In this document: positions 6,380-13,162 of the stretch, in pieces | How the letters are laid out: each line of letters starts with the position of its first letter | Numbering within the stretch: the first letter of the stretch is position 1 | Origin: Dehalococcoidia bacterium | GTDB taxonomy: Bacteria > Chloroflexota > Dehalococcoidia > Dehalococcoidales > UBA1222 | Assembly: GCA_009783135.1 (NCBI GenBank) | Contig: WRHS01000024.1 | Span: 1 to 16,484 of the forward strand | DNA: 16,484 nucleotides | Direction of reading: 5' to 3' | Translations under genes and position numbers: made by a program | The notes under the pieces: generated by a model | What the model saw: the letters and a program-made list of their open reading frames with translations, nothing else | Databases searched by the model: none | What the model was told of the DNA's origin: nothing

Positions 6380-7151
6380 ACACAGATAATAATTCAGCCC
6401 ACATCTCAGCGCAAAGAGCCTCATCAGTTCCCTTGTCGGGGCAACCGAACAGCGCCGTATGCAGTGGGGTGATTGAAATAAAAGCATGATCAATAGCCCA
6501 AAGGTCGCTTTCTTCGGCGTATTCGCGCTCAAGCTTGCGCCGCACCAGCCAGTAATACTCACGCCTGCCATCAGTGCCTTCCTGCGCCGTGTCGATATGT
6601 GTCTTATGCGACAAAGTGGTAAGTTTGATGCCACGCATTTGCTCAAATGGCTCAGGCGGCAGATTAACATTCAGGAAAAGGTCTTTAGGCAACCTGCCGC
6701 ATGCTATATGCCTGGCAAGCAAAGCCGCCAGCTCACCGGCAACGGGAAGATTACATAACTGCATAGCCTCAGCGGAAACGGCAACGGAAGGCAGCCCCCT
6801 TAGGTATCCCTGTAATGCAGCACCAACCGTACCGGAAATAAGCACGTCATCACCAAGGTTCTGCCCTGAGTTGACGCCTGAAAATACCATGCTGGCTTGC
6901 TGGGCTAATCTGTCTAAGCCCAGTATTACGCTGTCGCCAGGTGAGCCTTCAACCGCATATGTATCAGCACCAGTTACTATGGCATCTGCAGCACGCACGC
7001 GCAGCGGAACACGCAGCGTCACAGACGTTCCGGTGGCACTTTGTTCGCGGTCGGGAGCCGAAACGACAACCTGCTGCACGGAGGAAAGCGCCTGCGAAAG
7101 CGCACGCAACCCAGGTGCGAATATGCCATCATCATTAGAAACAAGAATCAT
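6360..7151 (-). CDS. surE: 5'/3'-nucleotidase SurE
   Basis: This is a 263-residue SurE-family metal-dependent nucleotidase that removes phosphate from nucleoside 5'- and 3'-monophosphates, probably in stress or stationary phase. The N-terminal ILVSNDDGIFAPG (residues 2-14) carries the metal-binding Asp pair Asp7-Asp8; SAPDREQSATG (about 36-46) and GVNSGQNLGDDV give the remaining metal and substrate residues. The length is normal. The ribosome binding site before the ATG is weak. The 3' end contains the panDBC promoter, so surE is transcribed separately and its message would run into the pan leader terminator. It is divergent from the DUF2089 gene at 7293. Confidence 0.95.
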   Translation of the reverse strand: MILVSNDDGIFAPGLRALSQALSSVQQVVVSAPDREQSATGTSVTLRVPLRVRAADAIVTGADTYAVEGSPGDSVILGLDRLAQQASMVFSGVNSGQNLGDDVLISGTVGAALQGYLRGLPSVAVSAEAMQLCNLPVAGELAALLARHIACGRLPKDLFLNVNLPPEPFEQMRGIKLTTLSHKTHIDTAQEGTDGRREYYWLVRRKLEREYAEESDLWAIDHAFISITPLHTALFGCPDKGTDEALCAEMWAELLSVFDKSPA

Positions 7152-7189
7152 AAGCGCAGTTTAGCATATCAAGGCACAACAGGGGAATG

Positions 7190-7206
7190 TTTTGAACCAT
7201 TCAAAA
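7190..7206. promoter_or_regulatory. inverted repeat (possible operator) between divergent surE and DUF2089 genes
   Basis: TTTTGAACCATTCAAAA is a perfect 7-3-7 inverted repeat in the 141-bp divergent gap, 38 bp upstream of surE and about 30 bp upstream of the -35 of the DUF2089 gene. It is suitably placed for a regulator of either gene, perhaps the DUF2089 product itself (inference). Confidence 0.4.
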
Positions 7207-7236
7207 TATGTCAGAATATTAAACTATTATTTACTA

Positions 7237-7265
7237 TTGACATTATTTTAATTAAAGTCTATACT
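7237..7265 (+). promoter_or_regulatory. promoter of the DUF2089 gene
   Basis: -35 TTGACA (7237-7242), a 17-bp AT-rich spacer, and -10 TATACT (7260-7265). The region upstream is also very AT-rich. The predicted start site is about 20 nt before the TTG start codon. Confidence 0.85.
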
Positions 7266-7292
7266 TAATAATATTAAAGAAGGAGGTGTTAG

Positions 7293-7595
7293 TTGGCTTT
7301 AGAATTTCTGCCGGACTGGATGAGCAGTTTAGACGATGAAGATATGATTTTCATCCGTAATTTTATCATGGCCTCTGGCTCTCTCAAGGAAATCGCCACG
7401 CACTATGGAATTACTTATCCGACCGTCCGCTTAAGACTGGACAAGATAATTCAGAAAGTGAATATCGGCGAGAGTTCAAATCAGGACCATTTTATTTCAA
7501 AGGTTAAGCAATTGGCCATAAATGATAAGCTTGATTTTGAAACGGCCAAAACTCTAATTAGCGAGTATAAAAAGACCCAAAAGGAGTTTAAATAA
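7293..7595 (+). CDS. DUF2089-family helix-turn-helix protein
   Basis: This protein has 100 residues. The segment LDDEDMIFIRNFIMASGSLKEIATHYGITYPTVRLRLD (residues 13-50) matches the helical half of DUF2089 proteins, with a clear helix-turn-helix (SLKEIATHYGITYPTVRLRLD), so it probably binds DNA. The zinc ribbon found at the N-terminus of many family members is absent. The start is TTG at 7293: AGGAGGTG ends 4 nt before it, an excellent ribosome binding site, and no ATG is nearby. It has a near-consensus promoter and is followed immediately by the gene at 7596-8068, probably as one operon. The C-terminus is lysine-rich. A role as a local or stress regulator is a guess. Confidence 0.85.
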   Translation: MALEFLPDWMSSLDDEDMIFIRNFIMASGSLKEIATHYGITYPTVRLRLDKIIQKVNIGESSNQDHFISKVKQLAINDKLDFETAKTLISEYKKTQKEFK

Positions 7596-7663
7596 ATGGG
7601 AATTCTCTCGTCTGTCTTTTTAGTTATAAAAAGGGAACTGACAAGATATCCAACGGGAAAATC

Positions 7664-8068
7664 ATGGATGTTCGCCCAACCCGGGATTTGTATAGTCGAA
7701 TAAAGTCAAATAATCCTCTCATTGAAGTAGTTCTAATTAGTGGGCAATGGCAAAAAACACTCGTCGTGCAACCATATTTTTCAAACTACTTTGGAACAAA
7801 CGAAAAGCTGAAATTCGTTTCTTGCAAAATGTACGTTACACACGGTGGATATTTCATAGAAGTAGTTGACCTTATGGATAAACTGACAGCAAAGGACGGG
7901 CTCCAGTCGCTTGATTATGGAGAACCAACAAAATTTGATTACGATGTGCGTTCAGTCACGATTACCCCTGTTCCGACCATGCCAATTTACTCAGACGGCT
8001 GGTATGGTCCAAAGGGTGAAGTTTACATAATTGCAACAGACGCATATGGTTTTGAGTACGTGTTTTAA
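7664..8068 (+). CDS. unrecognised protein, start uncertain (possible frameshift from ATG 7596)
   Basis: This is a 134-residue open frame with natural-looking composition; I do not recognise the family. It has no membrane segment and is rich in aromatic residues (for example MPIYSDGWYGPKGEVYII near the C-terminus), suggesting a small soluble beta-rich domain. The first ATG (7664) has only a weak GGGA site. A better start signal, AAGGAG 9 nt before ATG 7596, opens a different frame that codes MGILSSVFLVIK and stops after 35 codons at 7701. The 134-residue frame is open back to about 7590 but has no start codon there. A single -1 shift near the T5 or A5 runs (about 7615-7635) would join the two. 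The gene therefore may be frameshifted, start at 7664, or carry a sequence error. It lies directly after the DUF2089 gene and before a hairpin terminator. Confidence 0.55.
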   Translation: MDVRPTRDLYSRIKSNNPLIEVVLISGQWQKTLVVQPYFSNYFGTNEKLKFVSCKMYVTHGGYFIEVVDLMDKLTAKDGLQSLDYGEPTKFDYDVRSVTITPVPTMPIYSDGWYGPKGEVYIIATDAYGFEYVF

Positions 8069-8079
8069 TCCATAGTATC

Positions 8080-8132
8080 GGCAAAATACAGTACCGGATG
8101 AGACTCAAACCTCTCCGGTACTGTATTTTGCC
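8080..8132. terminator. perfect 19-bp inverted repeat, probable bidirectional terminator
   Basis: Arms 8080-8098 and 8114-8132 are exact reverse complements (19 bp) around a 15-nt loop. The outer arms carry AAAA on the 5' side and TTTT on the 3' side, so either strand gives a GC-containing stem ending in T-rich sequence. It closes the DUF2089 transcript. The 3' arm overlaps the -35 of queA. Confidence 0.65.
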
Positions 8133-8156
8133 CATTTCCTTTGCGAACGATATACT
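8128..8156 (+). promoter_or_regulatory. queA promoter, possibly giving a leaderless mRNA
   Basis: -35 TTGCCC (8128-8133, four of six), a 17-bp spacer and -10 TATACT (8151-8156). The start site would be at about 8163-8164, the ATG itself, which agrees with the absence of any ribosome binding site before queA. Confidence 0.5.
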
Positions 8157-8163
8157 TGAACAT

Positions 8164-9195
8164 ATGAAAACCAGTGATTTTGACTATAATCTGCCGTCTG
8201 AGTTAATTGCTCAAACGCCCATAGAGCCGCGCGATGCCTCACGCTTAATGGTTGTAGACCGCACCAACCGCAGTATCCAGCATAAAACCTTTCGCGATAT
8301 AACACAGTTTTTACGCCGCGGCGACGTGCTGGTCATGAACAATTCCCGCGTCATTCCGGCACGTTTGTTCGGCAGAAAGGCTGATACCGGAGCAGCAGTG
8401 GAAATTTTGCTTTTGCGCCGCTCTGCTGTAAATCAGGCTTGGGAGGCACTTGTAAAACCGGGCAAGCGTTTACCTGTAGGCACAACAGTTATCCTTGGCA
8501 GCGCTGAGGACACACCTGTTACAGCTGAAATCACAGCCATATTGGATGACGGCATTCGTGAGGTGGCTTTTTCCGATGAAAGCCGTCTGAGCGCACTGGG
8601 CAAAATTCCACTGCCGCCTTATATACACGCACCGCTAAGCGATAGTGAGCGCTATCAGACAGTGTATGCCCACGACTCAGGTTCCGTAGCAGCCCCGACT
8701 GCCGGGCTGCATTTCACAACAGAACTGCTGCAGGGCCTGCGCAGTATGGGCGTTGAGACTTTGGAAACAACGCTGCACATCGGGCTTGATACCTTCCGTC
8801 CCGTGGCGGCAGATGACCCGACGCAACACCATATACATCAGGAGTACGGCATTGTCTCAGAGCATGTAGCACAGAGGATTACCCATGCCAGATTGGAAAA
8901 CAGGCGCATAATATGTGTCGGAACCACATCCGTGCGTATTTTGGAGCATGCGGCAGGCAAAAGCGTTAATGCCCCGCTTGATGCGTTTGCCGGCTGGGTT
9001 GACCTGCTTATTCTGCCAGGTTATAAGTTCCGCCTAACAGACGTGATGCAAACAAATTTTCATCTGCCAAAATCCACACTGCTTATGCTGGTGAGCGCCT
9101 TCGCCGGTGCGGATTTAATCAAGCGTGCATATGCCGAGGCCGTAGAGCAAAAATACCGCTTTTACTCCTTCGGCGATACCATGCTAATACTTTAG
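8164..9195 (+). CDS. queA: S-adenosylmethionine:tRNA ribosyltransferase-isomerase
   Basis: QueA transfers and isomerises the ribosyl part of S-adenosylmethionine onto preQ1 in tRNA, giving epoxyqueuosine at the wobble position of GUN anticodons. The 343-residue protein is full length. It begins MKTSDFDYNLPSELIAQ, followed by family blocks RDASRLMVVDR, GDVLVMNNSRVIPARLFG, GSVAAPTAGLHFT, TLHIGLDTFRPV, HQEYG and the C-terminal QTNFHLPKSTLLMLVSAFAG. The frame is open further upstream, but the ATG at 8164 matches the family N-terminus; the earlier extension crosses the hairpin. The tRNA-Asn (GTT) in this window is a natural substrate. No tgt or other queuosine gene is adjacent. Confidence 0.97.
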   Translation: MKTSDFDYNLPSELIAQTPIEPRDASRLMVVDRTNRSIQHKTFRDITQFLRRGDVLVMNNSRVIPARLFGRKADTGAAVEILLLRRSAVNQAWEALVKPGKRLPVGTTVILGSAEDTPVTAEITAILDDGIREVAFSDESRLSALGKIPLPPYIHAPLSDSERYQTVYAHDSGSVAAPTAGLHFTTELLQGLRSMGVETLETTLHIGLDTFRPVAADDPTQHHIHQEYGIVSEHVAQRITHARLENRRIICVGTTSVRILEHAAGKSVNAPLDAFAGWVDLLILPGYKFRLTDVMQTNFHLPKSTLLMLVSAFAGADLIKRAYAEAVEQKYRFYSFGDTMLIL

Positions 9196-9293
9196 GCACA
9201 AAGGTGTATAATCCAATCGTATGATTACTACGCATAGTACAGACACAAAAGAAACCAACTGTTGCTTCATACATCCCGCTTAAACAGGCTAGT

Positions 9294-10022
9294 ATGTCCG
9301 ACATAGATGATTTGCTGATAAACCGGAAAGCTGTTACATACCGCTTACTTCCCTTCGGATTTTGCAAAAGCGAAAAAGGCTATATCTACGCCACACATTT
9401 GGCTGACGGGCAGCTTGAAATGAGAGTCACTATTACAAATGACACAAAGGTATCGGCTGAGGTAAGAGATATTTCATCAAAAGAACTCTACGTTCTCCAC
9501 CGCGTTTCCGGTGCATCGGGTGCATTTGTCGGAAAAGTGAGGAAGGAGTATGAGCAAATACTCGCCGCGATTGCCAATGACTGCTTTGAGCCTGATGTGT
9601 TCAAGAGTAAATGCGCCAAACAGATTATTCGCCACGTACGTGAAAAGTATCGCGACGAACCTCAATTTCTTTGGAAACGAACCCCTCAGAACGCCATCTT
9701 CAGGCGGCAGGACAATGAGAAATGGTATGCCGCGCTATTGGTCATACAAAAGAGAAAACTGGGATTGAATGCAGATGGCACTGTTGATATCATTGATCTT
9801 AGAGCCAAACCTGAGGATATAGACGTTTTGGTCGACGGAAAAAGCTATTTCCCGGGTTATCACATGAATAAAAAACACTGGATTACAATTTGTCTTGACG
9901 ACTCGGTTGCAGATGAGGAAATATTTCAGCGTATAGACGAAAGTTTTGTGCTGGCAAAAAGCAACGCAGGCAAATATGCGCGTGCCTCAAAGACCGAAAG
10001 CAAGCTAGAATCGATTACTTGA
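9294..10022 (+). CDS. MmcQ/YjbR-family protein
   Basis: This 242-residue soluble protein has a C-terminal half (about 125-225) with the MmcQ/YjbR pattern: KWYAALLVI, then VDIIDLRAKPEDIDVLV, PGYHMNKKHWITICLD and DEEIFQRIDESFVLA, matching the CyaY-like fold of this family, whose members are often called DNA-binding without firm evidence. The N-terminal half (about 1-115) is a less conserved domain with RKEYEQILAAIANDCFEPDVF that often accompanies the core in longer members. A TATAAT hexamer at 9207-9212 could be its -10, but the -35 is poor. The ribosome binding site is weak. It ends 13 bp before the GrpB-family gene, so the two are likely co-transcribed. The cellular role is unknown. Confidence 0.85.
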   Translation: MSDIDDLLINRKAVTYRLLPFGFCKSEKGYIYATHLADGQLEMRVTITNDTKVSAEVRDISSKELYVLHRVSGASGAFVGKVRKEYEQILAAIANDCFEPDVFKSKCAKQIIRHVREKYRDEPQFLWKRTPQNAIFRRQDNEKWYAALLVIQKRKLGLNADGTVDIIDLRAKPEDIDVLVDGKSYFPGYHMNKKHWITICLDDSVADEEIFQRIDESFVLAKSNAGKYARASKTESKLESIT

Positions 10023-10035
10023 GGTTAAATGCATT

Positions 10036-10623
10036 ATGATGCGGGAAGACTGGTCAATTATTTCTGATGCCAAACGCGCTGAGTTATTTCCGATTGTTCT
10101 TGAGGCGCATAATCCCCGATGGAAAGAGTACTACGCAGCAGAAAGCCTTTTTCTGCGGGAAATCTTCGAGGATTGCGTTGTGAGAATGAGCCATATCGGA
10201 AGCACTGCTGTTGCCGGCTTGCTGGCTAAGCCGACGATTGATATTTTGCTTGAAATTTCTGATGACTCTGAGCTTCAGCCCATCACCGAGAAACTGCTGG
10301 ATGCCGGCTACGTAGTAAACAATCCCAAGGATGACATCGTGATGTATATCAAGGGCTATACGCCGCGCGGGTTTGAGGGTCAGGCAGTACACATCCACGT
10401 GCGCTACAGCGCCGACTGGGGTGAGTTATACTTCCGGGATTACCTGACTTTGCACGCAGATGTCGCCAGTGAGTACGAACGACTCAAAGTACGCCTGAAA
10501 GAACAATTTACGCATGACAGGGACGGCTATACAGACGCAAAAGGAGCCTTCATAAAAAAGCATACGCAACAGGCGCGGCTTGAGTTCCCCGGCAGATATA
10601 CGCCAGAAATTAAGAAAAACTGA
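10036..10623 (+). CDS. GrpB-family (UPF0157) predicted nucleotidyltransferase-fold protein
   Basis: The protein has 195 residues. RMSHIGSTAVAGLLAKPTIDILLEI (about 49-73) is the family core, with the GSTAV turn and the KPTIDI strand of a nucleotidyltransferase-like fold. HIHVRY, ELYFRDYLTLHADVASEYERLKVRL and AFIKK follow in the expected order. Such proteins occur alone or fused to CoaE-type kinases; their substrate is not known. The start is ATG at 10036 (a second ATG follows directly); GAGG overlapping the stop of the preceding gene is the only candidate ribosome binding site, about 11 nt away. The 3' end overlaps the convergent DUF212 gene by 14 bp. Confidence 0.9.
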   Translation: MMREDWSIISDAKRAELFPIVLEAHNPRWKEYYAAESLFLREIFEDCVVRMSHIGSTAVAGLLAKPTIDILLEISDDSELQPITEKLLDAGYVVNNPKDDIVMYIKGYTPRGFEGQAVHIHVRYSADWGELYFRDYLTLHADVASEYERLKVRLKEQFTHDRDGYTDAKGAFIKKHTQQARLEFPGRYTPEIKKN

Positions 10624-11062
10624 TGTCGCCGGTAATCAAAAGCCATGCAACAGCCACACCACCACCAAGTATTGCCCCGGCAAACACCTGAAAAGGTGTA
10701 TGCCCAATAAGTTCACGCACGTCACGCGGTATATCCTGGGGACGGCGCTCGCGCAACTCCTGCAATATACGGTTCAGCACCACAGACTGCCGGCTCACCG
10801 AAAGGCGCACGCCGGCGGCATCATACATAACTATAGCGGCGAAGACAGCGGAAATGGCAAACTCAACCGATGCAAACCCGCACAGGAAACCAACTGACAC
10901 CCCCAGCCCTGTCACCAGCGCACTATGCGAACTGGGCATGCCACCGGGACGAACGAAAAAACGCATGTCGAGGCGCCTCTCTTTGATTAGACAACCCAGC
11001 ACTTTAAGCGTCTGTGCCACAAACCATGATGCCCCGGCGATATACAGGGTCTTATTCACCAC
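10610..11062 (-). CDS. divergent PAP2-family (DUF212) membrane protein
   Basis: This 150-residue membrane protein has the DUF212/YuiD signature: RFFVRPGGMPSSHSALVTGL (about 34-53), MYDAAGVR (about 79-86) with the following basic helix, and GHTPFQVFAGAILG near the end. It resembles acid phosphatase/PAP2 phosphatases, and a role in lipid phosphate metabolism is suggested by that similarity only. Hydrophobic segments lie at about 5-25, 48-80 and 122-145. The start is GTG at 11062 (or the next GTG). It follows the phosphoribosyltransferase by 5 bp, so the two share a transcript, and it overlaps the end of the GrpB gene convergently. Confidence 0.9.
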   Translation of the reverse strand: MVNKTLYIAGASWFVAQTLKVLGCLIKERRLDMRFFVRPGGMPSSHSALVTGLGVSVGFLCGFASVEFAISAVFAAIVMYDAAGVRLSVSRQSVVLNRILQELRERRPQDIPRDVRELIGHTPFQVFAGAILGGGVAVAWLLITGDISFS

Positions 11063-11067
11063 AGCGC

Positions 11068-11796
11068 TTAGCCCATGCCCCTTTTGAAACGCGGGTTGGA
11101 AACGCCGGACGAAGGTGATATGGGAGGCATCTGCATTTCGCGGCGACGCAGTTGATAGTCCTTAAAGCAGCGCAGCCCCTCGTCGTCCGACAAGTCATTC
11201 CAGTAGCGGAAATAGTCCGCTATATAGAACTTGGGAACGTCCGCGACCTCCACCGCCACCACACGATCGGCAGCCTTTTTAACTGCGGATACGGCTTTTT
11301 CAGATGCCGCCGGAATGGCTACTACGACACGTGCAGGCTGGCGCCGGCGCACTGACTCCACTGCGGCCAGCATGGTATATCCCGAGGCAAGACCATCGTC
11401 TACGATGATGGCCGTTCTGCCTTTGACGAGAGCAAGCGGGCGATTGTTGCGGTATAGCAGTGAGCGCTGACGGATATCGGCGCGCACCTTATTTACCTGA
11501 TAGTTTATTTGATGCTCATCCAGTTTGATGGCCTGCAGCACCTCTTCATTGAAGATGGTTGTACCGTCATCCGCCACCGCCCCAAATCCGCCGCCAGGCA
11601 ACAGGGGTATCGGCAGTTTGCGCGACACCACAATATCCATTTCGGCATCAAGCGTTAAAGCCAGCGACGATGCCACAGGAACCCCACCGTTAGGGATAGC
11701 CAGCACGATAACCGACGAACTTTGATACTCCTCAAGTTTCGCCGCCAGCTTCACACCCGCGTCATAACGGTTCTCAAACAAAGGTAGCGATGGCAT
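11068..11796 (-). CDS. phosphoribosyltransferase-domain protein
   Basis: The protein has 242 residues. The PRPP-binding loop is AIIVDDGLASGYTM (about 129-142), with two acidic residues followed by the glycine-rich turn, as in type I phosphoribosyltransferases. AIPNGGVPVA (about 33-42) and MDIVVSRKLPIP supply the pyrophosphate loop and hood of the COG1926-type predicted phosphoribosyltransferases. The C-terminal part (YFRYWNDLSDDEGL) fits the same group. The substrate base is not known and it is not a recognisable purine or pyrimidine salvage enzyme. AGGAG lies 12 nt before the ATG, rather far. It is the first gene of a pair with the DUF212 gene. Confidence 0.85.
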   Translation of the reverse strand: MPSLPLFENRYDAGVKLAAKLEEYQSSSVIVLAIPNGGVPVASSLALTLDAEMDIVVSRKLPIPLLPGGGFGAVADDGTTIFNEEVLQAIKLDEHQINYQVNKVRADIRQRSLLYRNNRPLALVKGRTAIIVDDGLASGYTMLAAVESVRRRQPARVVVAIPAASEKAVSAVKKAADRVVAVEVADVPKFYIADYFRYWNDLSDDEGLRCFKDYQLRRREMQMPPISPSSGVSNPRFKRGMG

Positions 11797-11818
11797 ATAA
11801 CAAAACTGCTCCTGCTTT

Positions 11819-11833
11819 TATAATACTATTATA
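11819..11833 (-). promoter_or_regulatory. -10 region with palindrome before the phosphoribosyltransferase gene
   Basis: TATAATA-C-TATTATA is a perfect 7-1-7 palindrome, so a TATAAT hexamer appears on both strands. The minus-strand copy (11833-11828) is placed about 32 bp before the ATG. No good -35 was found. The AT-rich palindrome may be partly chance. Confidence 0.4.
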
Positions 11834-11875
11834 GAACAAATCTGTTTTTGACGAACAACTTCAAAAGGCACAGTG

Positions 11876-13123
11876 CTACTCCACCTCGACCTGCGTGATA
11901 ATTTCCCGACCCAACTGCGCCAGCTTTGCGGCGGTGGCAGGGGTGTAGTTATCACCCTTAAGCCGCAGGTATGTTTCCAGCGCCTGAAGCGGTGTGAGTG
12001 CCTCGGCTGTAGCCCCACCCAGTCTGGGTCTAGCCTCGCGGATTACGTTGCGTGATATATCGAAGTAAGATGCCTTAAGCTGAGACTGTACTATCTGGCG
12101 CAGCCTTGGCTCATCTACGCGCCCTAGGCATTCCTGCGGCATGGTAAGTTCCAAACGCACGATATTGCCCACAATATCCTCAGCCGCGTTTTGCAGTATC
12201 TGCAGTACATTTTCTGTTGGTGCGAGGTCATCCGCTGAAATGCCGGCCTTGATGGTGACAAAACGCCTCCCTGAGACGCTGTGGAAGGCAAAGGTGGTGT
12301 CGCGTTTTTGAGTATGAGCGCTTATTTCAACAAGATAAAATCCCTTTTCATCCTTTTCATCGCCGAAATCAAGGCGCTCAAGCGAGCCGCTATAAACGAC
12401 CGGCGGAAACTCATTTAGCACCTGATGCCGGTGTATATGCCCCAGCGCCACATAATCAAAAACAGGACGGGCAATTGAACTTACAAGCAGTGTGTGCTCG
12501 CCCCCTATGCTCATATTGCTCTCGGAACTTGTGCTCGCCCCCTGCACCCAAGCATGCGTTGCCAGCACGGCAGGGACGTTTGGTTCAAGTTTTGCGGCAA
12601 GGTCATCGATTATGCCTGTGAGAATTTGCGACATCTTCTCGTTGATTTGAGCAAAATCAAGCCCGCGCATATCCTCACGCGCCGCCACAGAGGAGCGCCT
12701 GAGCCAAGGTATAGCGACGACTTGTATGCCACCGGATGCGGTCGGTATGCGGCACAGCTGCGGCTTATTAGCCACATAAACGCCCGGTATTCTCAGCGTA
12801 TCAAATATTTCTGTGGTTGTGGCGCGTTCTGCCGTATTGGGCATGTCATGATTTCCGGCAAGCAGGAGAACTACCACACCGGCATCGGACAGTCGCTTGA
12901 TGCGCCGGGCGAACTCGCGCTGCTGCGTTTGTGACGGGGAGCGGCTTTTGTAGGCATCCCCGCAGAACAACACCAAATCCACTTTTTCATGCACGGCGAA
13001 GTCCACCATGACATCAAAGGAAAGCAAGAAGTCATTCAGCCGCGAAGAAACGCCGCTTTCGGAACTGATGCTCCCGTACGTTTCCACACCTAGGTGCAAA
13101 TCTGCGAAATGAATAAGCTTCAT
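11876..13123 (-). CDS. sbcD: exonuclease SbcCD, D subunit (Mre11-like nuclease)
   Basis: This 415-residue calcineurin-like phosphoesterase is the nuclease half of SbcCD, which cuts hairpins and blocked DNA ends during repair. Metal-site motifs in order are FADLHLG (residues 6-12), CGDAYKS (54-60), GNHD (90-93), His190 in THAWVQG, and GHIHRHQ (228-234). The usual GDxFD is here GDAYK, so the second acidic position is Lys; I recall the same variant in Chloroflexota homologues. A C-terminal domain (about 280-415) follows. It lies 39 bp after glyS. No sbcC follows: the next gene is a phosphoribosyltransferase, so the ATPase partner must be elsewhere or replaced. Confidence 0.92.
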   Translation of the reverse strand: MKLIHFADLHLGVETYGSISSESGVSSRLNDFLLSFDVMVDFAVHEKVDLVLFCGDAYKSRSPSQTQQREFARRIKRLSDAGVVVLLLAGNHDMPNTAERATTTEIFDTLRIPGVYVANKPQLCRIPTASGGIQVVAIPWLRRSSVAAREDMRGLDFAQINEKMSQILTGIIDDLAAKLEPNVPAVLATHAWVQGASTSSESNMSIGGEHTLLVSSIARPVFDYVALGHIHRHQVLNEFPPVVYSGSLERLDFGDEKDEKGFYLVEISAHTQKRDTTFAFHSVSGRRFVTIKAGISADDLAPTENVLQILQNAAEDIVGNIVRLELTMPQECLGRVDEPRLRQIVQSQLKASYFDISRNVIREARPRLGGATAEALTPLQALETYLRLKGDNYTPATAAKLAQLGREIITQVEVE

Positions 13124-13130
13124 TTACTTG

Positions 13131-13162
13131 TTCTCAGACAAACTTATATTTCTCAGGCAAAC
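13131..13162. repeat. two 13-bp direct repeats in the glyS-sbcD gap
   Basis: TTCTCAGACAAAC (13131-13143) and TTCTCAGGCAAAC (13150-13162) match at 12 of 13 positions with a 19-bp period. They fill almost the whole 39-bp gap upstream of sbcD, including its leader. Confidence 0.5.

Noticed and set aside
7615..7635. Classic dnaX-type -1 slippery heptamer in the gene after DUF2089
   Set aside because: In the frame opened by ATG 7596 the codons are ATA AAA AGG, which does not give the A AAA AAG arrangement, and no stimulatory stem was evident. A plain indel is as likely.
8098..8163. N-terminal extension of queA by 22 codons
   Set aside because: The extension translates the hairpin and promoter; the family N-terminus begins at MKTSDFDYNLP (8164).
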